A DNA stretch of 64,000 nt from Odontesthes bonariensis (GCF_027942865.1 NC_134507.1:35641711-35705710); one strand, 5' to 3'; positions 44,047 to 54,433 are shown, counted from the stretch's first letter. The notes: generated by a model from the letters alone, not told the origin. Numbers and translations are program-made.

Positions 44047-45599
44047 GCAAATGTTACTGTATTGCCTAAAGTTGTATTCTGAACTTTGCCAGAATAGTCC
44101 TGTGGAGTTAGAAAGTGTGCATGTGAAAGCACAGCTGCAGCTTCCTCCTGCAGATGCCCGTCTGTTCTCTGATGCTGAGACTTCTCACAGCTGCAGTCTA
44201 CTCTGCAGTCAGGACAGACCACCTCACTTCTGGACAAACAGTCATCAGATCCAACAGGACCAGAGGTACAGCTGCTCTTTATTCCCAACTCTGCACAGAA
44301 GCAGCTCAGCTGTTCACCCTGCTTCCAGCCTCTATGCTCAGATAACCCAACCGGACTCCAGCTCTGCTGCAGCTCCACTGCTGGACGTGTCCCACTGCTT
44401 TATCCACCATCAGTGCATCATTTTCACACTCACCAGGTTCCCAGGACTTGGGATGGGAAATGTTAGAAATTGACCAATTCCGGTTCCATTATCGATGTCG
44501 CTTATCGATTCTCATCCAGTTATATAAAGTGCAAATATAGTACAAATGTCTTTGGCTGCAGAAACACTTTCATTTCAAGTATGCAGCAACATCTGATGTA
44601 TTTTGGCCTCTGTCCTTTGACTTTTCCTGCCTGGATGAAAGGGGCAGCTGCAGGTGTGCGGGAGCCTCTGATCCTGAACGTCCCAGAGATAATCAGCTTC
44701 AATCCTTTCTCCTGGAGTTGTGTTTCCTGCAGCTGGAACTGTGTGTGTTTGTTTTCAGAGTCTCCAGCAGAGCCAGATGTCCTCTACTCTTCACTGAGGT
44801 AGTCCACCAGTCCAACCACTGATGTCCAGCTGCTGGGACCAGTTTGCTGCACCAAACCACCAGTTTAGCTTCATGAATGGATCAGAATCTGACAACAAGC
44901 CAAAGCTGTTTAATGTCCTCAGAGACTTTCCTGTTATTCATGTTGTATTAATGAGTTCTGGACTCAGCTGCTGTTATCTCAGCAGCGCTCTGCTTTCTTT
45001 GTTGTTTCTCTTGTGCAGAAGCAGAAGGCAGAGAGAATATTTGACTTGTTCCGCTTTAGCTATATCCCAGACCATAATTATCCCTACTCAATAATTCCAC
45101 TTTGCATTCCATATTTTGAAAATACTGGCACCTAAAGGCTGAAAATTTGGGCTAAAAAGTTCAAATTGGCATCTAAAGGGTTCATTTTTTTTAAATAATT
45201 GAAAACTTGGTAGTTATGATTAGAACTGAAGTGGAATAAAAGATTTATGAAAAATAAAGTGGAAAAAAATATTAATATATGATGTTTTTAAGTGGTTTTA
45301 AAAGTGGACAAAAATGTCCCTTTTCAGAAATTAAGTTGTGTTTTAAATCAGGTATGATGGTTATATTATAAGTATTATATTAGCTGTCAATAATATTTTA
45401 TGAGGAGAAACGTCCAATATTGAGAAAAAATAAAGTATTTGGAAAAAGTCATTATCCGATTCAGTTAAATATTAATAGCATATTTCAGCTCTTCAGATTT
45501 TGTGATAAAACTTTTCTTATACTTTTCTGAAGAAAACATTATTATCTCTTCACCAAAACTACGAACTTCAGGCAGTAATTGTTTACATTTGTCATGATT
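44047..45599. other. Unassigned; possible receptor-tail exon scrap
   Basis: Near 44758-44805 a TTTTCAG acceptor precedes SPAEPDVLYSSLR and a stop; DVLYSSL fits an ITIM-like motif of fish inhibitory Ig receptors, but it is short. 45100-45460 is AT-rich without genes. Confidence 0.25.
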
Positions 45600-46334
45600 T
45601 TTAAGACTCAGCGACCTCTTCATGGTTCCCTGGTGGACAGGACACAGAACACTGGGTTGTGATAGCTGTAATACGTTCTCATGACACCTGAGTGGAGACA
45701 TCGCTGTGGCTGGGAAATGAAAATAAGGTCAAGCAGCGTGTTCCTGTCTGTGGTGGCAGAGGTGATCAGCTCCTTAGACTGAAACACATCTACAACTGGC
45801 TTTGTTGACCTGAGTACCTGATTCTCATTGAAGTCTCCACACACAATAACAGGGTGACAGTCCATCCAAAAGGCTTCCCAGGTTCTCCAGGAACGGTGTC
45901 AGACTGTAGTCAGGAGGTCTGTACACAGCTGCAATCACTGCACAGACTGGAGCCTCAACCTTCAAAGCCACAAACTCCAGATCAGTCACATTCTGCAAAT
46001 ACTGTCTCTCACGCACCTGAATGTGCTTTCTCACATAGACAGCAACCCCGCCACCTGCTCTGCTGGCCATCTGAGGATACTGAGTGTAGGACGTGTGTCT
46101 GTTGCGCTTGAACATGTTGTAGCCGTCCAGATGCAGCCTGTCTGCAACAAAGGAGCCCTGCAGGTGAGTTTCTGTCAGACACAGGACATCTGCCAGGCAC
46201 AGCTCATGATGTCTCCTGATGTCACCGATGTGAGATGGCAGTCCCTCTGTGTTGTGCTGAACAAGGCTCAGAGTGTCGGGCCTGTGTTCTGTACTGTGTT
46301 TAGACTTAAATGTTATAAAATGTAATCTCAGCAA
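45600..46334 (-). mobile_element. LINE fragment, APE-type endonuclease
   Basis: Minus strand: PDTLSLVQHNTEGLPSHIGD, then ADVLCLTETHL, AGGGVAVYVRKHIQ, AVYRPPDYSLTPFLENL, and in another frame VIVCGDFNEN and TTDRNTLLDLIFISQPQRC. These are the endonuclease blocks N, E (ETHL) and D-x-N (GDFNEN) of non-LTR elements. A frame change lies at about 45850. The reverse transcriptase does not follow, so both ends are lost. Confidence 0.8.
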
Positions 46335-46499
46335 GAGACATTATTAAAACTTTAATCAGAGTTCCCCAAAATGACTAATACGGTGCATGATTCTATCATT
46401 AGTTCAATGGATACAGTCAAATTTGCATGAGCTATATACTGACCGAGGGATCGGACCTGTCCTGCATAATGTTAATCTCAGCCTTTTGTGTAAATGGCA

Positions 46500-47025
46500 G
46501 AGCAGAGCCTTCCGTTATCAGGCCCCTCTCTGTGGAACCAGCTGCCAGTTTGGCTTCAGGAAGCAGACACCCTCTCTACTTTTAAGATCAGGCTTAAAAC
46601 TTTCCTTTCTGATGAAGCTTATAGTTAGGGATGGCTCAGCTGAGCCTGAAACATCCCATAGTTCTGCTGCTATAGGCCCAGCCTGCTGGGGGAGCTCCCA
46701 TGATGCACCTCTCCTCTCCATGTACATGTGACATCATTGTTGTCATTAACTTGTTCCTCTCTCAGCAGGTGTCCCTGGCCTGGTGTTACGCTGCTTGTTG
46801 TCCCCTCTTTTCTGTCCTCTCAGCCCCAGCTGCTCCAGGCAGATGGCCGCCCTTCCTGGTTCTGGTTCTGATGGAGCTTTCTTCCTGTTAAAACTCAGTT
46901 TTTTCTTCCCACACTTCTGTGCATGCTCGGGATTGAACAGAAGTTACGGTGCATTTTGTAGGATTCCTTAGCTAAGCTACTTCTTTTAATTGTGTCTGTG
47001 TTAATAAAACTGAACTGAAATGACA
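46500..47025 (+). mobile_element. L2-like LINE, 3' end (same family as 1-905)
   Basis: The last ORF2 codons (QAPLCGTSCQFGFRKQ frame and neighbours) and the 3' UTR, with CTTATAGTTAGGGATGGCTC and TTCTGCTGCTATAGGCCCAG, match the reverse complement of the window's first 180 bases. It ends in TAATAAAACTGAACTGAAATG, the short TGAACTGAA-type tail of L2 elements. Confidence 0.75.
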
Positions 47026-47474
47026 AATAAATGAACATGTACATCTGTACTGTTATATGTTACGTTAAAACAGAGTACTGAAATATATCTTTATTGAATA
47101 GATGAATAAATCTGAAGTCTGATTCTGTCCAGGGTTTCTTCCAGGTGTCCTCCCTCTGTCCCCATCTCACATCTGAAATTCCTCTCAGTAGTATTTCAGA
47201 GCTGAGCCTTGGTTGGGAGAGTTTTTATCTTCACTTCATCTTCACAGACTATATTACCACAGCAATACAACTGAGCCAAATGCTGGATTTAAATTCATTT
47301 TCATTATATTTTCAAAGAAACTTCATTAATAAAAATAGAACATAAAACAATATTAACTATGTGTAAACTATATACATATATATGAAATTTATTCTGCCAG
47401 AGGGCAGGGTCTTTCCACTGCCTCAATGTTAATGATTTTGTTCCCAATATATTTTATATTTAGAAAGACTTTAC
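47026..47474. other. No gene recognised
   Basis: AT-rich, with ATATATACATATATAT near 47370. Nothing assigned. Confidence 0.4.
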
Positions 47475-47748
47475 CCTTTTCCAGGGCTCCCACAAGTCCT
47501 GGGAAATATAAAAGACTTCGGTGCTGGACATGAGGAGCTCCAGCACCCCCCTGTGCTGCTCTCCATCACGCCCATCACCTCCACTCCAGCTGCCTCATCA
47601 GTCACAATCAGCACCTGCCAAAACAAACAGCACTTATGTCCCATAATACCTTGCAGCTAGATATTAAACCCCTTTCTTACTCCTTGTTTATTTCTTTAAT
47701 CTCTTTCTCAATTGTGTCAGATCACTTGCCATTTTATGTCTGTATAAT

Positions 47749-48170
47749 ATACACTAGATTGCCAACAGTATTCACTCACTCATCCAGATAATTAAATTCA
47801 GGGGTTCCCATCACTTCCATGGCCACAGGTGTAGAAATGCAAGCCCCTCGGCATGCAGACTGCTTCTACAAGCATCTGTGAAAGAATGGCTCGCTCTCAG
47901 GAGCTCAGTGGGTTCCAGCGTGGTGCCATGATAGGATGCCACCTGTGCAACAAGTCCAGTGGAGACATTTCCTCGCTCCTAAATGTCCCACAGTCAGCTG
48001 TCAGTGGTGTTAGAACAAAGTGGAAGCGACTGGGAACGCCAGCAGCTCAGCCACCAAGTGGTCGGCCACGTAAAATGACAGAGCGGGGTTTGGAGGTCTG
48101 TAGCAATGGACTCTGCAGAAGGTTGGCGACCTGTCTGCAGAGTCAATTGCTGCAGACCTCCAAACTTCAT
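47749..48170 (+). mobile_element. Tc1/mariner-like deletion derivative
   Basis: Starts TACACTAGATTGCCAACAGT after TA, the classical terminal repeat of fish Tc1-like elements. The frame MARSQELSGFQRGAMIGCHL then SSGDISSLLNVPQSAVSGVR and SGRPRKMTERG is the paired-type helix-turn-helix of Tc1 transposase, followed by a jump to CAATTGCTGCAGACCTCCAAACT from a later part. The DDE core is deleted. The right terminal repeat is not found. Confidence 0.75.
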
Positions 48171-48262
48171 GTGGCCTTTTACATGTTTAAACCAGAGAAA
48201 ACAACTCCTTGTATGTGCCTACCGACTTGGCAAATAAAGCTCATTCTGATCCTGATTAGAAT
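48171..48262 (+). mobile_element. LINE/SINE 3' tail
   Basis: CTACCGACTTGGCAAATAAAGCTCATTCTGATCCTGATTAG is the kind of AATAAAGCTNATTCTGATTCTGAT tail found on many fish LINE and SINE copies. No protein part. Confidence 0.45.
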
Positions 48263-49104
48263 GTGTTTTTAGATTAGATGAATTAGAATGCTTTTTACTT
48301 CTACATTGCTGTAGGGTGTTGTGTGCAGGAAGTCCCCTCCTGCATCCATGTTGGACTTTAAGTGGGTAATCCTGCACTGGCTGCCGAGGTCCAGCTCCTG
48401 GACTGCAGCTTCCCGCCACAGCGTGAGGGAGGCAGAAGCTTTATCCTGTACAGAACACAGTATGAGATGTCAGAACTATAAAGGCACCAGAGATTACTCT
48501 GTAATGTGCAGCCTACAAGTGACCACAGTGAACATATAAACAACCAGCGCCACAGAAAGAGACAGTTAGCACACTCCCATAGACTACTAAGGTACTCACA
48601 GAATATGAAAGTTATCTTATTTTATCTTCCCTTATCTAGAAACCACAGAGGTTGTCCCTCCTCTCCAATCCTCCCGTTCTCTGGTCTTACCTGCTGCAGC
48701 TTCACCTCACGCAGCGGGACCTCCTCTCTCCCACTGCGGACCTTTTTCACAGCTGAGAGCTAAATAAGAACAAGTTCAATCACTTAGTGATCTAATTAGA
48801 CCTAAACATGTCATTGCAACAGCTTTTCTGTAATAAAACATTTCAAATACTGGTAGGCATTACTTTGTCTACCTAAAATGTTTGTATCTCTGAATTACAA
48901 TTAAGCACGGTCATTTATCTGAGTGTATTAGTGTGTTCTTCTGATGAAGACAAATCAGCATACCTGAACAACTTTGCCCTCCAGTGTGAGGAGGCCCTTT
49001 GTCCCCTTCACATTCTTTATAGTTGTGTGTAGGGACGGGGGACAGAGGAGGGCTTTCCTGCAAAGGGGTCCATCCTGCAAACCTTGCAGCACCAACCCCG
49101 CTCC

Positions 49105-49260
49105 ATGCTGTCAGAGGTGGAGAAGATCATTAGGCTTTCCCTGGCCCTGCCCATATCTGTCACAGCATCTGAGCGCTCTTTCTCAGCCTGAAAACCTGGC
49201 TGCGCAGCACCATGACGCAGGAGAGACTAACACATTTGGCCATTATGAACACTCACAGTG
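49105..49260 (+). pseudogene. hAT transposase C-terminal dimerisation piece
   Basis: Plus strand: EVEKIIRLSLALPISVTASE then RSFSA, and after a break KTWLRSTMTQERLTHLAIMN. The pattern LALPISVTASERSFS--K-WLR--M-QERL--LA is the hAT C-terminal dimerisation motif. About 50 codons, with one in-frame stop. Confidence 0.7.
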
Positions 49261-49261
49261 A

Positions 49262-49540
49262 CCTTATGGATAAATTGGCTTAAACAATTTATCAAGAACA
49301 CATCTTCAATTTGGAACTTCATACCGAATTTAATTTTCTCTAAATTAGGAGGCCTAAATTTCTTTTTACTTTGTAATTATAATGTTGAAAAAATCCCCTC
49401 AAAACTATCCTACTTTCATAAACAGATGCTTCTTTCTTGGTCATTGATCTGCAAACATAATTTTCCCCCACAGAGATACTACATATGGAGCAATATTGGT
49501 ATGAAGTTCCAAATTTAAAATGGGTTCTTGATAAATTGTT
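49262..49540 (+). mobile_element. L1-like LINE fragment with fold-back
   Basis: IKNTSSIWNFIPNLIFSKLG then FFLLCNYNVEKIPSKLSYFH and LLSWSLICKHNFPPQRYYIW is the region after the RT palm in fish L1/Tx1-like ORF2. Its start (49288-49327) recurs in inverted form at 49499-49539, so the piece is bounded by a 40-bp imperfect inverted repeat. Confidence 0.7.
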
Positions 49541-50600
49541 GCCAATTGCCAATTTATTTTGAAAATAGTAATACCACCTCAAACCAACTTGGTTATGTGT
49601 AGCACACGGAGCAAGACACCTGAGCTCAGCCACTCTGCTGGGAAATAATATGGGCACGGAGCGCAAAAAGAGCGAGATGAGGAGGTAACTGGGCTATATA
49701 GTCCATCCCACCAGCAGTCAATGGCTATTTACCCTTATTGCGGTGTGCAATTAGGGCCGTCATGACTCATAGGATGCGAAAGCATCTATGCTACTACACC
49801 AGCCTTCACCATTTCCCCAAGGAAAGACAGCGCCAGTGCATTATGAACCTCATTTATCCTCCTCTCTGCATCAAACACATTCATGCTGCCTTAACTGAAA
49901 ACTGTCATTTCCACGTTGCAAATTTGAAAGTCAGGCCAAAATGCCATCGCTGTCAATTTGGGGAAAACGGAAAACTCATGCTACAACATTTCAAATGTGA
50001 CACTTTCAAAGTAATTAGGCTTTGGAACTTTTCGAAGGTTTTAAGATAATCACAGGACTGGGAAACCTCCCAAACTCGCCTTAACCATGGCCTGAACAGG
50101 CTAACGTTATGCCTGTTTGGTTCGTTAGCTAGCTAACTAATGCTAACGTTAGCTAGTGAACGCTAACTGTCAGAGCAGTAATTAAAACATATTAACAAAC
50201 ATACTTGCTTGATAACTTACCTTATTTATTCTTCTTCAAAAGAATTAAAAAAAGTGGACTCAGCAGGCTGCCCTCAGTGCCCCGGCCTGTGTGCTGGACT
50301 GCTGCGTTGCTGACATAGACCTAATATACTTTGCTGAGCGGGAGAGACTGAATGTCGCACCATGCACACTTCTTCTTCTTTGAATCCGCAGTGGGAGTGA
50401 GACTGTGTTGCTACTTATTGTTGAGTGAGCTTCACTCTAAATAAAGTCATCTTCACTCTAAACACTAAGTTTTTTGCATTTTTCACCATGCAACTAACTT
50501 TTACTTCATAAATATCAGTCATAAGTGCATATGGTAATTAACCTAGTAAAGTTAACGAATGTATGTATGTCAGGGCAGCTATTGGACTTTACAGTGAAGA
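49541..50600. other. No gene firmly recognised
   Basis: A plus-strand ORF at 49738-50049 has LHHFPKERQRQCIMN and CHRCQFGENGKLMLQHF, faintly THAP- or finger-like but not assignable. 50125-50170 is a cluster of GTTAGC/GCTAAC palindromes. Otherwise unassigned. Confidence 0.3.
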
Positions 50601-50604
50601 TGTA

Positions 50605-51176
50605 TTGTATATAGATAATCCATGAGCCTAGTCAAGCGGTGAAGTTGTAAAGCAATGAGATTGCTGAGATTTTCTCATGAGAATGAGAAAAAAGTGATCA
50701 GAGCTTCATCCTCTGTGGCTGGTTGACTGTTAGAGCTTCCAGCTGCCTCTAACTCCCACACCTCAAAAAACAAATGTCCCTTACAGGGTAGACATCTCAG
50801 GTGATGTTCTGACTGGGGTGGTTTATATAATCTATGTGTATAACTGTTTGTGTTCTACCACCCAGGTATAGACAATAGTGATCCATCGGCATTTTTATCC
50901 ACAAGGACAATTCTTTCCAATTCTTCAAAAAAATACAGTTATATTTACTTCTGCGTCCTGCATGTCTTGTGTTGAAAAATTTGCCGATCACACTGTGACA
51001 CACACACACACACAGACACACAGACACGAGGAAGTTAACCAGCTTCGGCTGCTGCTGATTGGTTGGCAGACACCTCTGTTTCTATTGGCCCTCAGTCTCC
51101 ATGTTTCTGATCCTGGACCTGCTGAGATGTCCCAGGCCATTGTTGGTTTTGATCCTCATACATTTAACTTTGTCCT
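50605..51176. repeat. Left flank of the array, related to 3070-3780
   Basis: Same order and sequence as the solitary spacer copy, with small indels (for example an extra 26 bp after AAAGCAATGAGAT) and a shorter CA run at 50998-51024. It stops at the array junction within the segment CATTTAACTTTGTCCTGAG. Confidence 0.8.
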
Positions 51177-51279
51177 GAGCGGGCGGGAGTGCAAAGTTGT
51201 ACCATCTGAAACGGCTGAAGAGTGCTCACTGCAGCGGGTGGGCGGAGGTGCAAAGTGACGCTTTGTAGGCAAAAAAAGA

Positions 51280-51296
51280 GCACCGCCACAAGTGCG
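51280..51296 (+). promoter_or_regulatory. Candidate PSE of U2 (copy 1; repeated in every unit)
   Basis: GCACCGCCACAAGTGCG at -61 to -45 from the U2 start, the position of the proximal sequence element bound by SNAPc. It resembles the U5 candidate (CTCACCGTGGGG). GC boxes (GAGCGGGCGGGAG) and octamer-like GTGCAAAG motifs lie further upstream, at about -160 and -95, where a distal element is expected. Confidence 0.5.
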
Positions 51297-51340
51297 CATT
51301 GTGCCAGGAAGGGCTCTCGGACGTGAAACAGTGGAGGGTT

Positions 51341-51528
51341 ATCGCTTCTCGGCCTTTTGGCTAAGATCAAGTGTAGTATCTGTTCTTATCAGTTTAATAT
51401 CTGATACGTCCTCTATATGAGGACTACATATTAAATGGATTTTTAGGCACAGGGGTTGAAAAAGGGGCTTGCTCCGTTCACTCCACGCATCGACCCGGTA
51501 CTGCAGTGCCGCCGGGAACGGTGCACTC
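51341..51528 (+). ncRNA. RNU2: U2 snRNA, copy 1
   Basis: 188 nt, the vertebrate length. ATCGCTTCTCGGCCTTTTGG start, the branch-point pairing GTAGTA (in GTGTAGTATCTG), the stem IIa segment, the Sm site GATTTTTAGG, and the 3' stems ending GGAACGGTGCACTC. U2 pairs with the intron branch site and with U6 in the major spliceosome. Compared with mammals the region after the Sm site is changed (CACAGGGGTTGAAAAAGGGG) but can still pair. Pol II type promoter with PSE; no TATA. Base 173 is C. Confidence 0.95.
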
Positions 51529-51895
51529 TTCCCAACTCTTGTGAAATAACAAAACCAGCGGTACATGGTGGTAGTTTCAGGGAGCCATTGTATTCTGACT
51601 TCTAAAATGGAGCTATAATCTTTAGAAAAGACGCAGTTTATGAGCACGTCGTGGGATTGAGCTTCCCTGGTTTCTCTGTATGACCATGAACACCAAACTA
51701 CACACAGAGAACAGAGGAGCTTGACAGACACACACTAAGTTATCTGAGAGTCCCATTTTCAGCTGCAGAGAACAATCACATCAGGGAAGTCGACGTGCAG
51801 GCTCAACATCAGCCTCTCAAGCCAACTCTCTGGTAAAATAGGGGCAACGTATGGTTCCAGCACCTATGTAACACATATTTGTCACGGGGACTGTG

Positions 51896-52014
51896 GCTTA
51901 CGGCCACACCGCCCTGAACACGCCCGATCTCGTCCGAACTCGGAAGCCAAGCAGGGTCGGGCCTGGTTAGTACTTGGATGGGAGACCGCTTGGGAATACC
52001 AGGTGCTGTAAGCA
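51896..52014 (+). rRNA. RN5S: 5S rRNA, copy 1
   Basis: GCTTACGGCCACACCGCCCT to GGTGCTGTAAGC, 118-120 nt, full length. The internal control region is present: box A AAGCCAAGCAGGG (as in Xenopus), intermediate element, and box C GGATGGGAGACCGCTTGGG. Against the fish consensus that I remember, three bases differ in every array copy: 16 (G), 43 (A) and 95 (T, inside box C). T5 follows at 52015-52019 as Pol III terminator. 5S is a structural RNA of the large ribosomal subunit. Whether this variant is the main class or a minor one cannot be told here. Confidence 0.95.
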
Positions 52015-52019
52015 TTTTT
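52015..52019 (+). terminator. Pol III terminator of 5S (copy 1; same in every unit)
   Basis: TTTTT directly after GTAAGCA. The same run follows each of the eight 5S genes. Confidence 0.85.
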
Positions 52020-52236
52020 CTCTCTTCTCTCTGCATGTCTTTTGTTGAAACATCTGTTGATCACCCTGTGATCCATCTTGCTGATCCTGGATCTGCTAAG
52101 GTGTCCCAGGTCATGGTTGCCTTTGATCCTCATACATTTAACTTTGTCCTGACAAAGGAGCAGTTCCAAAAAGTCAAACAGGGACTGCCTTTGCATTTGA
52201 CGCAGTCAAACTGCATGCGCCTGGAGAAGCCAAAAG

Positions 52237-52314
52237 GCTTACAGCACCTGGTATTCCCAGGCGGTCTCCCCATCCAAGTACTAACCAGGCCCGACTCTGC
52301 TTAGCTTCTGAGAT
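52237..52314 (-). pseudogene. Truncated inverted 5S, unit 1
   Basis: On the minus strand: ATCTCAGAAGCTAAGCAGAG to GGTGCTGTAAGC, about nucleotides 42-120 of 5S. The first third is missing. Box A is nearly whole, box C has one extra G (GATGGGGAGACCGCCTGGG), and a T4 run (CCTTTTGGC) follows. Its 3' side faces the complete 5S, 222 bp away, tail to tail. It carries CGCCTGGG where the full array genes have CGCTTGGG, so it is not simply a recent copy of them. Confidence 0.85.
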
Positions 52315-52553
52315 AAAACTCTGGCTTTTAGTCTGCGAAAAGAGAGTGAAAGTGAACTCCACTTTGAGATGGCTCTGGGATTGGGCCGACTGGGAGAATT
52401 GCTTGAAAAAAACCTCTACACCCAATGAGCGGTCAGAACAAAGCCTCAAGACCCCTAGTCTTTTGCACAGAGTAAAAGACAAAGCAGCCATTGAATAGGG
52501 CCCGATTGTTCCTACCTGGTCGGCCGAGGAGCCAGCGTCTCAACCAAGCAAAG

Positions 52554-52570
52554 CTCACCGTGGGGAAGGT
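52554..52570 (+). promoter_or_regulatory. PSE of U5 (copy 1; repeated in every unit)
   Basis: CTCACCGTGGGGAAGGT at -65 to -49 from U5, matching the vertebrate PSE core TCACCNT at the canonical distance. Units 4, 5 and 7 have CTCACCGTGGGCAAGGT. Confidence 0.65.
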
Positions 52571-52618
52571 GGCTATGCCAACTAGCCTGATGCACTGCTC
52601 CCGCAGTGTCAAATACTC

Positions 52619-52738
52619 GTACTCTGGTTTCTCTTCATAACGTACAAGTCTTTCGCCTTTTACTAAAGACTTCCGTGGAGAGCAGCATTAATGAGTTGTT
52701 TCTATTTTTGGAAGGCTTTACCTTTGCGGGTGAAGCCC
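52619..52738 (+). ncRNA. RNU5: U5 snRNA, copy 1
   Basis: GTACTCTGGTTTCTCTTCAT start, then the invariant loop 1 CGCCTTTTACTAAAGA, TTCCGTGGAGAG, the Sm site TATTTTTGG, and a terminal hairpin GGCTTTACC/GGGTGAAGCC (about 9 bp). About 116-120 nt, the normal length. Loop 1 holds the exons during both splicing steps. The variable stem II/III (CAGCATTAATGAGTTGTTTC) differs from the mammalian form, as is usual. A PSE stands 49-65 bp upstream. It is co-oriented with, and 298 bp upstream of, the next U2. Confidence 0.93.
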
Positions 52739-53035
52739 ATTCTGTCTGTGCAAAGGAAATCTTCTTGCTGTGCCAAGTGACTTCTCGGAGTAGAGTCACC
52801 TTATTTCTTGAGACCGTGCCCATGTTCAAAGCTGGAGCGCTAAATTGTTGTTGTTTGAATGGTGCTCAGTGGAGCGGGCGGGAGTGCAAAGTTGTACCAT
52901 CTGAAACGGCTGAAGAGTGCTCACTGCAGCGGGTGGGCGGAGGTGCAAAGTGACGCTTTGTAGGCAAAAAAAGAGCACCGCCACAAGTGCGCATTGTGCC
53001 AGGAAGGGCTCTCGGACGTGAAACAGTGGAGGGTT

Positions 53036-53223
53036 ATCGCTTCTCGGCCTTTTGGCTAAGATCAAGTGTAGTATCTGTTCTTATCAGTTTAATATCTGAT
53101 ACGTCCTCTATATGAGGACTACATATTAAATGGATTTTTAGGCACAGGGGTTGAAAAAGGGGCTTGCTCCGTTCACTCCACGCATCGACCCGGTACTGCA
53201 GTGCCGCCGGGAACGGTGCACTC
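53036..53223 (+). ncRNA. RNU2: U2 snRNA, copy 2
   Basis: Identical to copy 1 (base 173 C). The downstream spacer has GTATTCTGTCTTC instead of GTATTCTGACTTC, as in copies 4 and 7. Confidence 0.95.
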
Positions 53224-53590
53224 TTCCCAACTCTTGTGAAATAACAAAACCAGCGGTACAGGGTGGTAGTTTCAGGGAGCCATTGTATTCTGTCTTCTAA
53301 AATGGAACTATAATCTTTAGAAAAGACGCAGTTTATGAGCACGTCGTGGGATTGAGCTTCCCTGGTTTCTCTGTATGACCATGAACACCAAACTACACAC
53401 AGAGAACAGAGGAGCTTGACAGACACACACTAAGTTATCTGAGAGTCCCATTTTCAGCTGCAGAGAACAATCACATCAGGGAAGTCGACGTGCAGGCACA
53501 ACATCAGCCTCTCAAGCCAACTCTCTGGTAAAATAGGGGCAACGTATGGTTCCAGCACCTATGTAACACATATTTGTCACGGGGACTGTG

Positions 53591-53709
53591 GCTTACGGCC
53601 ACACCGCCCTGAACACGCCCGATCTCGTCCGAACTCGGAAGCCAAGCAGGGTCGGGCCTGGTTAGTACTTGGATGGGAGACCGCTTGGGAATACCAGGTG
53701 CTGTAAGCA
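53591..53709 (+). rRNA. RN5S: 5S rRNA, copy 2
   Basis: Same sequence as copy 1; short TCTCT tract after the terminator. Confidence 0.95.
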
Positions 53710-53931
53710 TTTTTCTCTCTTCTCTCTGCATGTCTTTTGTTGAAACATCTGTTGATCACCCTGTGATCCATCTTGCTGATCCTGGATCTGCTAAGGTGTC
53801 CCAGGTCATGGTTGCCTTTGATACTCATACATTTAACTTTGTCCTGACAAAGGAGCAGTTCCAAAAAGTCAAACAGGGACTGCCTTTGCATTTGACGCAG
53901 TCAAACTGCATGCGCCTGGAGAAGCCAAAAG

Positions 53932-54009
53932 GCTTACAGCACCTGGTATTCCCAGGCGGTCTCCCCATCCAAGTACTAACCAGGCCCGACTCTGCTTAGC
54001 ATCTGAGAT
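53932..54009 (-). pseudogene. Truncated inverted 5S, unit 2
   Basis: As unit 1 but with the GATGCTAAGC variant at the start of box A (A for T on the plus strand, TAGCATCTGAG). Confidence 0.85.
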
Positions 54010-54313
54010 AAAACTCTGGCTTTTAGTCTGCGAAAAGAGAGTGAAAGTGAACTCCACTTTGAGATGGCTCTGGGATTGGGCCGACTGGGAGAATTGCTTG
54101 AAAAAAACCTCTACACCCAATGAGTGGTCAGAACAAAGCCTCAAGACCCCTAGTCTTTTGCACAGAGTAAAAGACAAAGCAGCCATTGAATAGGGCCCGA
54201 TTGTTCCTACCTGGTCGGCCGAGGAGCCAGCGTCTCAACCAAGCAAAGCTCACCGTGGGGAAGGTGGCTATGCCAACTAGCCTGATGCACTGCTCCCGCA
54301 GTGTCAAATACTC

Positions 54314-54433
54314 GTACTCTGGTTTCTCTTCATAACGTACAAGTCTTTCGCCTTTTACTAAAGACTTCCGTGGAGAGCAGCATTAATGAGTTGTTTCTAT
54401 TTTTGGAAGGCTTTACCTTTGCGGGTGAAGCCC
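54314..54433 (+). ncRNA. RNU5: U5 snRNA, copy 2
   Basis: Identical to copy 1. A spacer variant upstream, CAATGAGTGGTC, is private to this unit. Confidence 0.93.

Larger units (their letters stand above)
47475..48759 (-). pseudogene. Exons of an unrecognised gene, partly phase-matched
   Basis: Exon i (48759-48691, 23 codons, LSAVKKVRSGREEVPLREVK then LQQ) ends CAG/GTAAGA. Exon ii (48445-48299, 49 codons, DKASASLTLWREAAVQELDL, then GSQCRITHLKSNMDAGGDF) follows TTCTGTACAG and ends GAA/GTAAAA. Both are phase 0 and read on. Exon iii (47614-47475) follows TTTTGGCAG with VLIVTDEAAGVEVMGVMESS; its second half (LELLMSSTEVFYISQDLWEP) is open only in another frame, across a run of six G. The alternation of strands (VSAVKK, ASLTLWREA, CRITHLK) suggests an OB-fold, but that is a guess. 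A Tc1-like fragment sits in the last intron. Either a host gene recently broken or a transposon-borne gene. Confidence 0.45.

Noticed and set aside
49738-50049. THAP- or finger-like protein
   Set aside because: Cysteine and histidine spacing does not fit a THAP or C2H2 pattern well enough.
52520-52618. Possible U1 snRNA upstream of U5, suggested by CCTACCTGG and GAAGGTGGC
   Set aside because: No U1 5' end ATACTTACCTG, no Sm site, and the GAAGGTGGC is better explained as part of the U5 PSE. Rejected although U1 joins such arrays in some fish.
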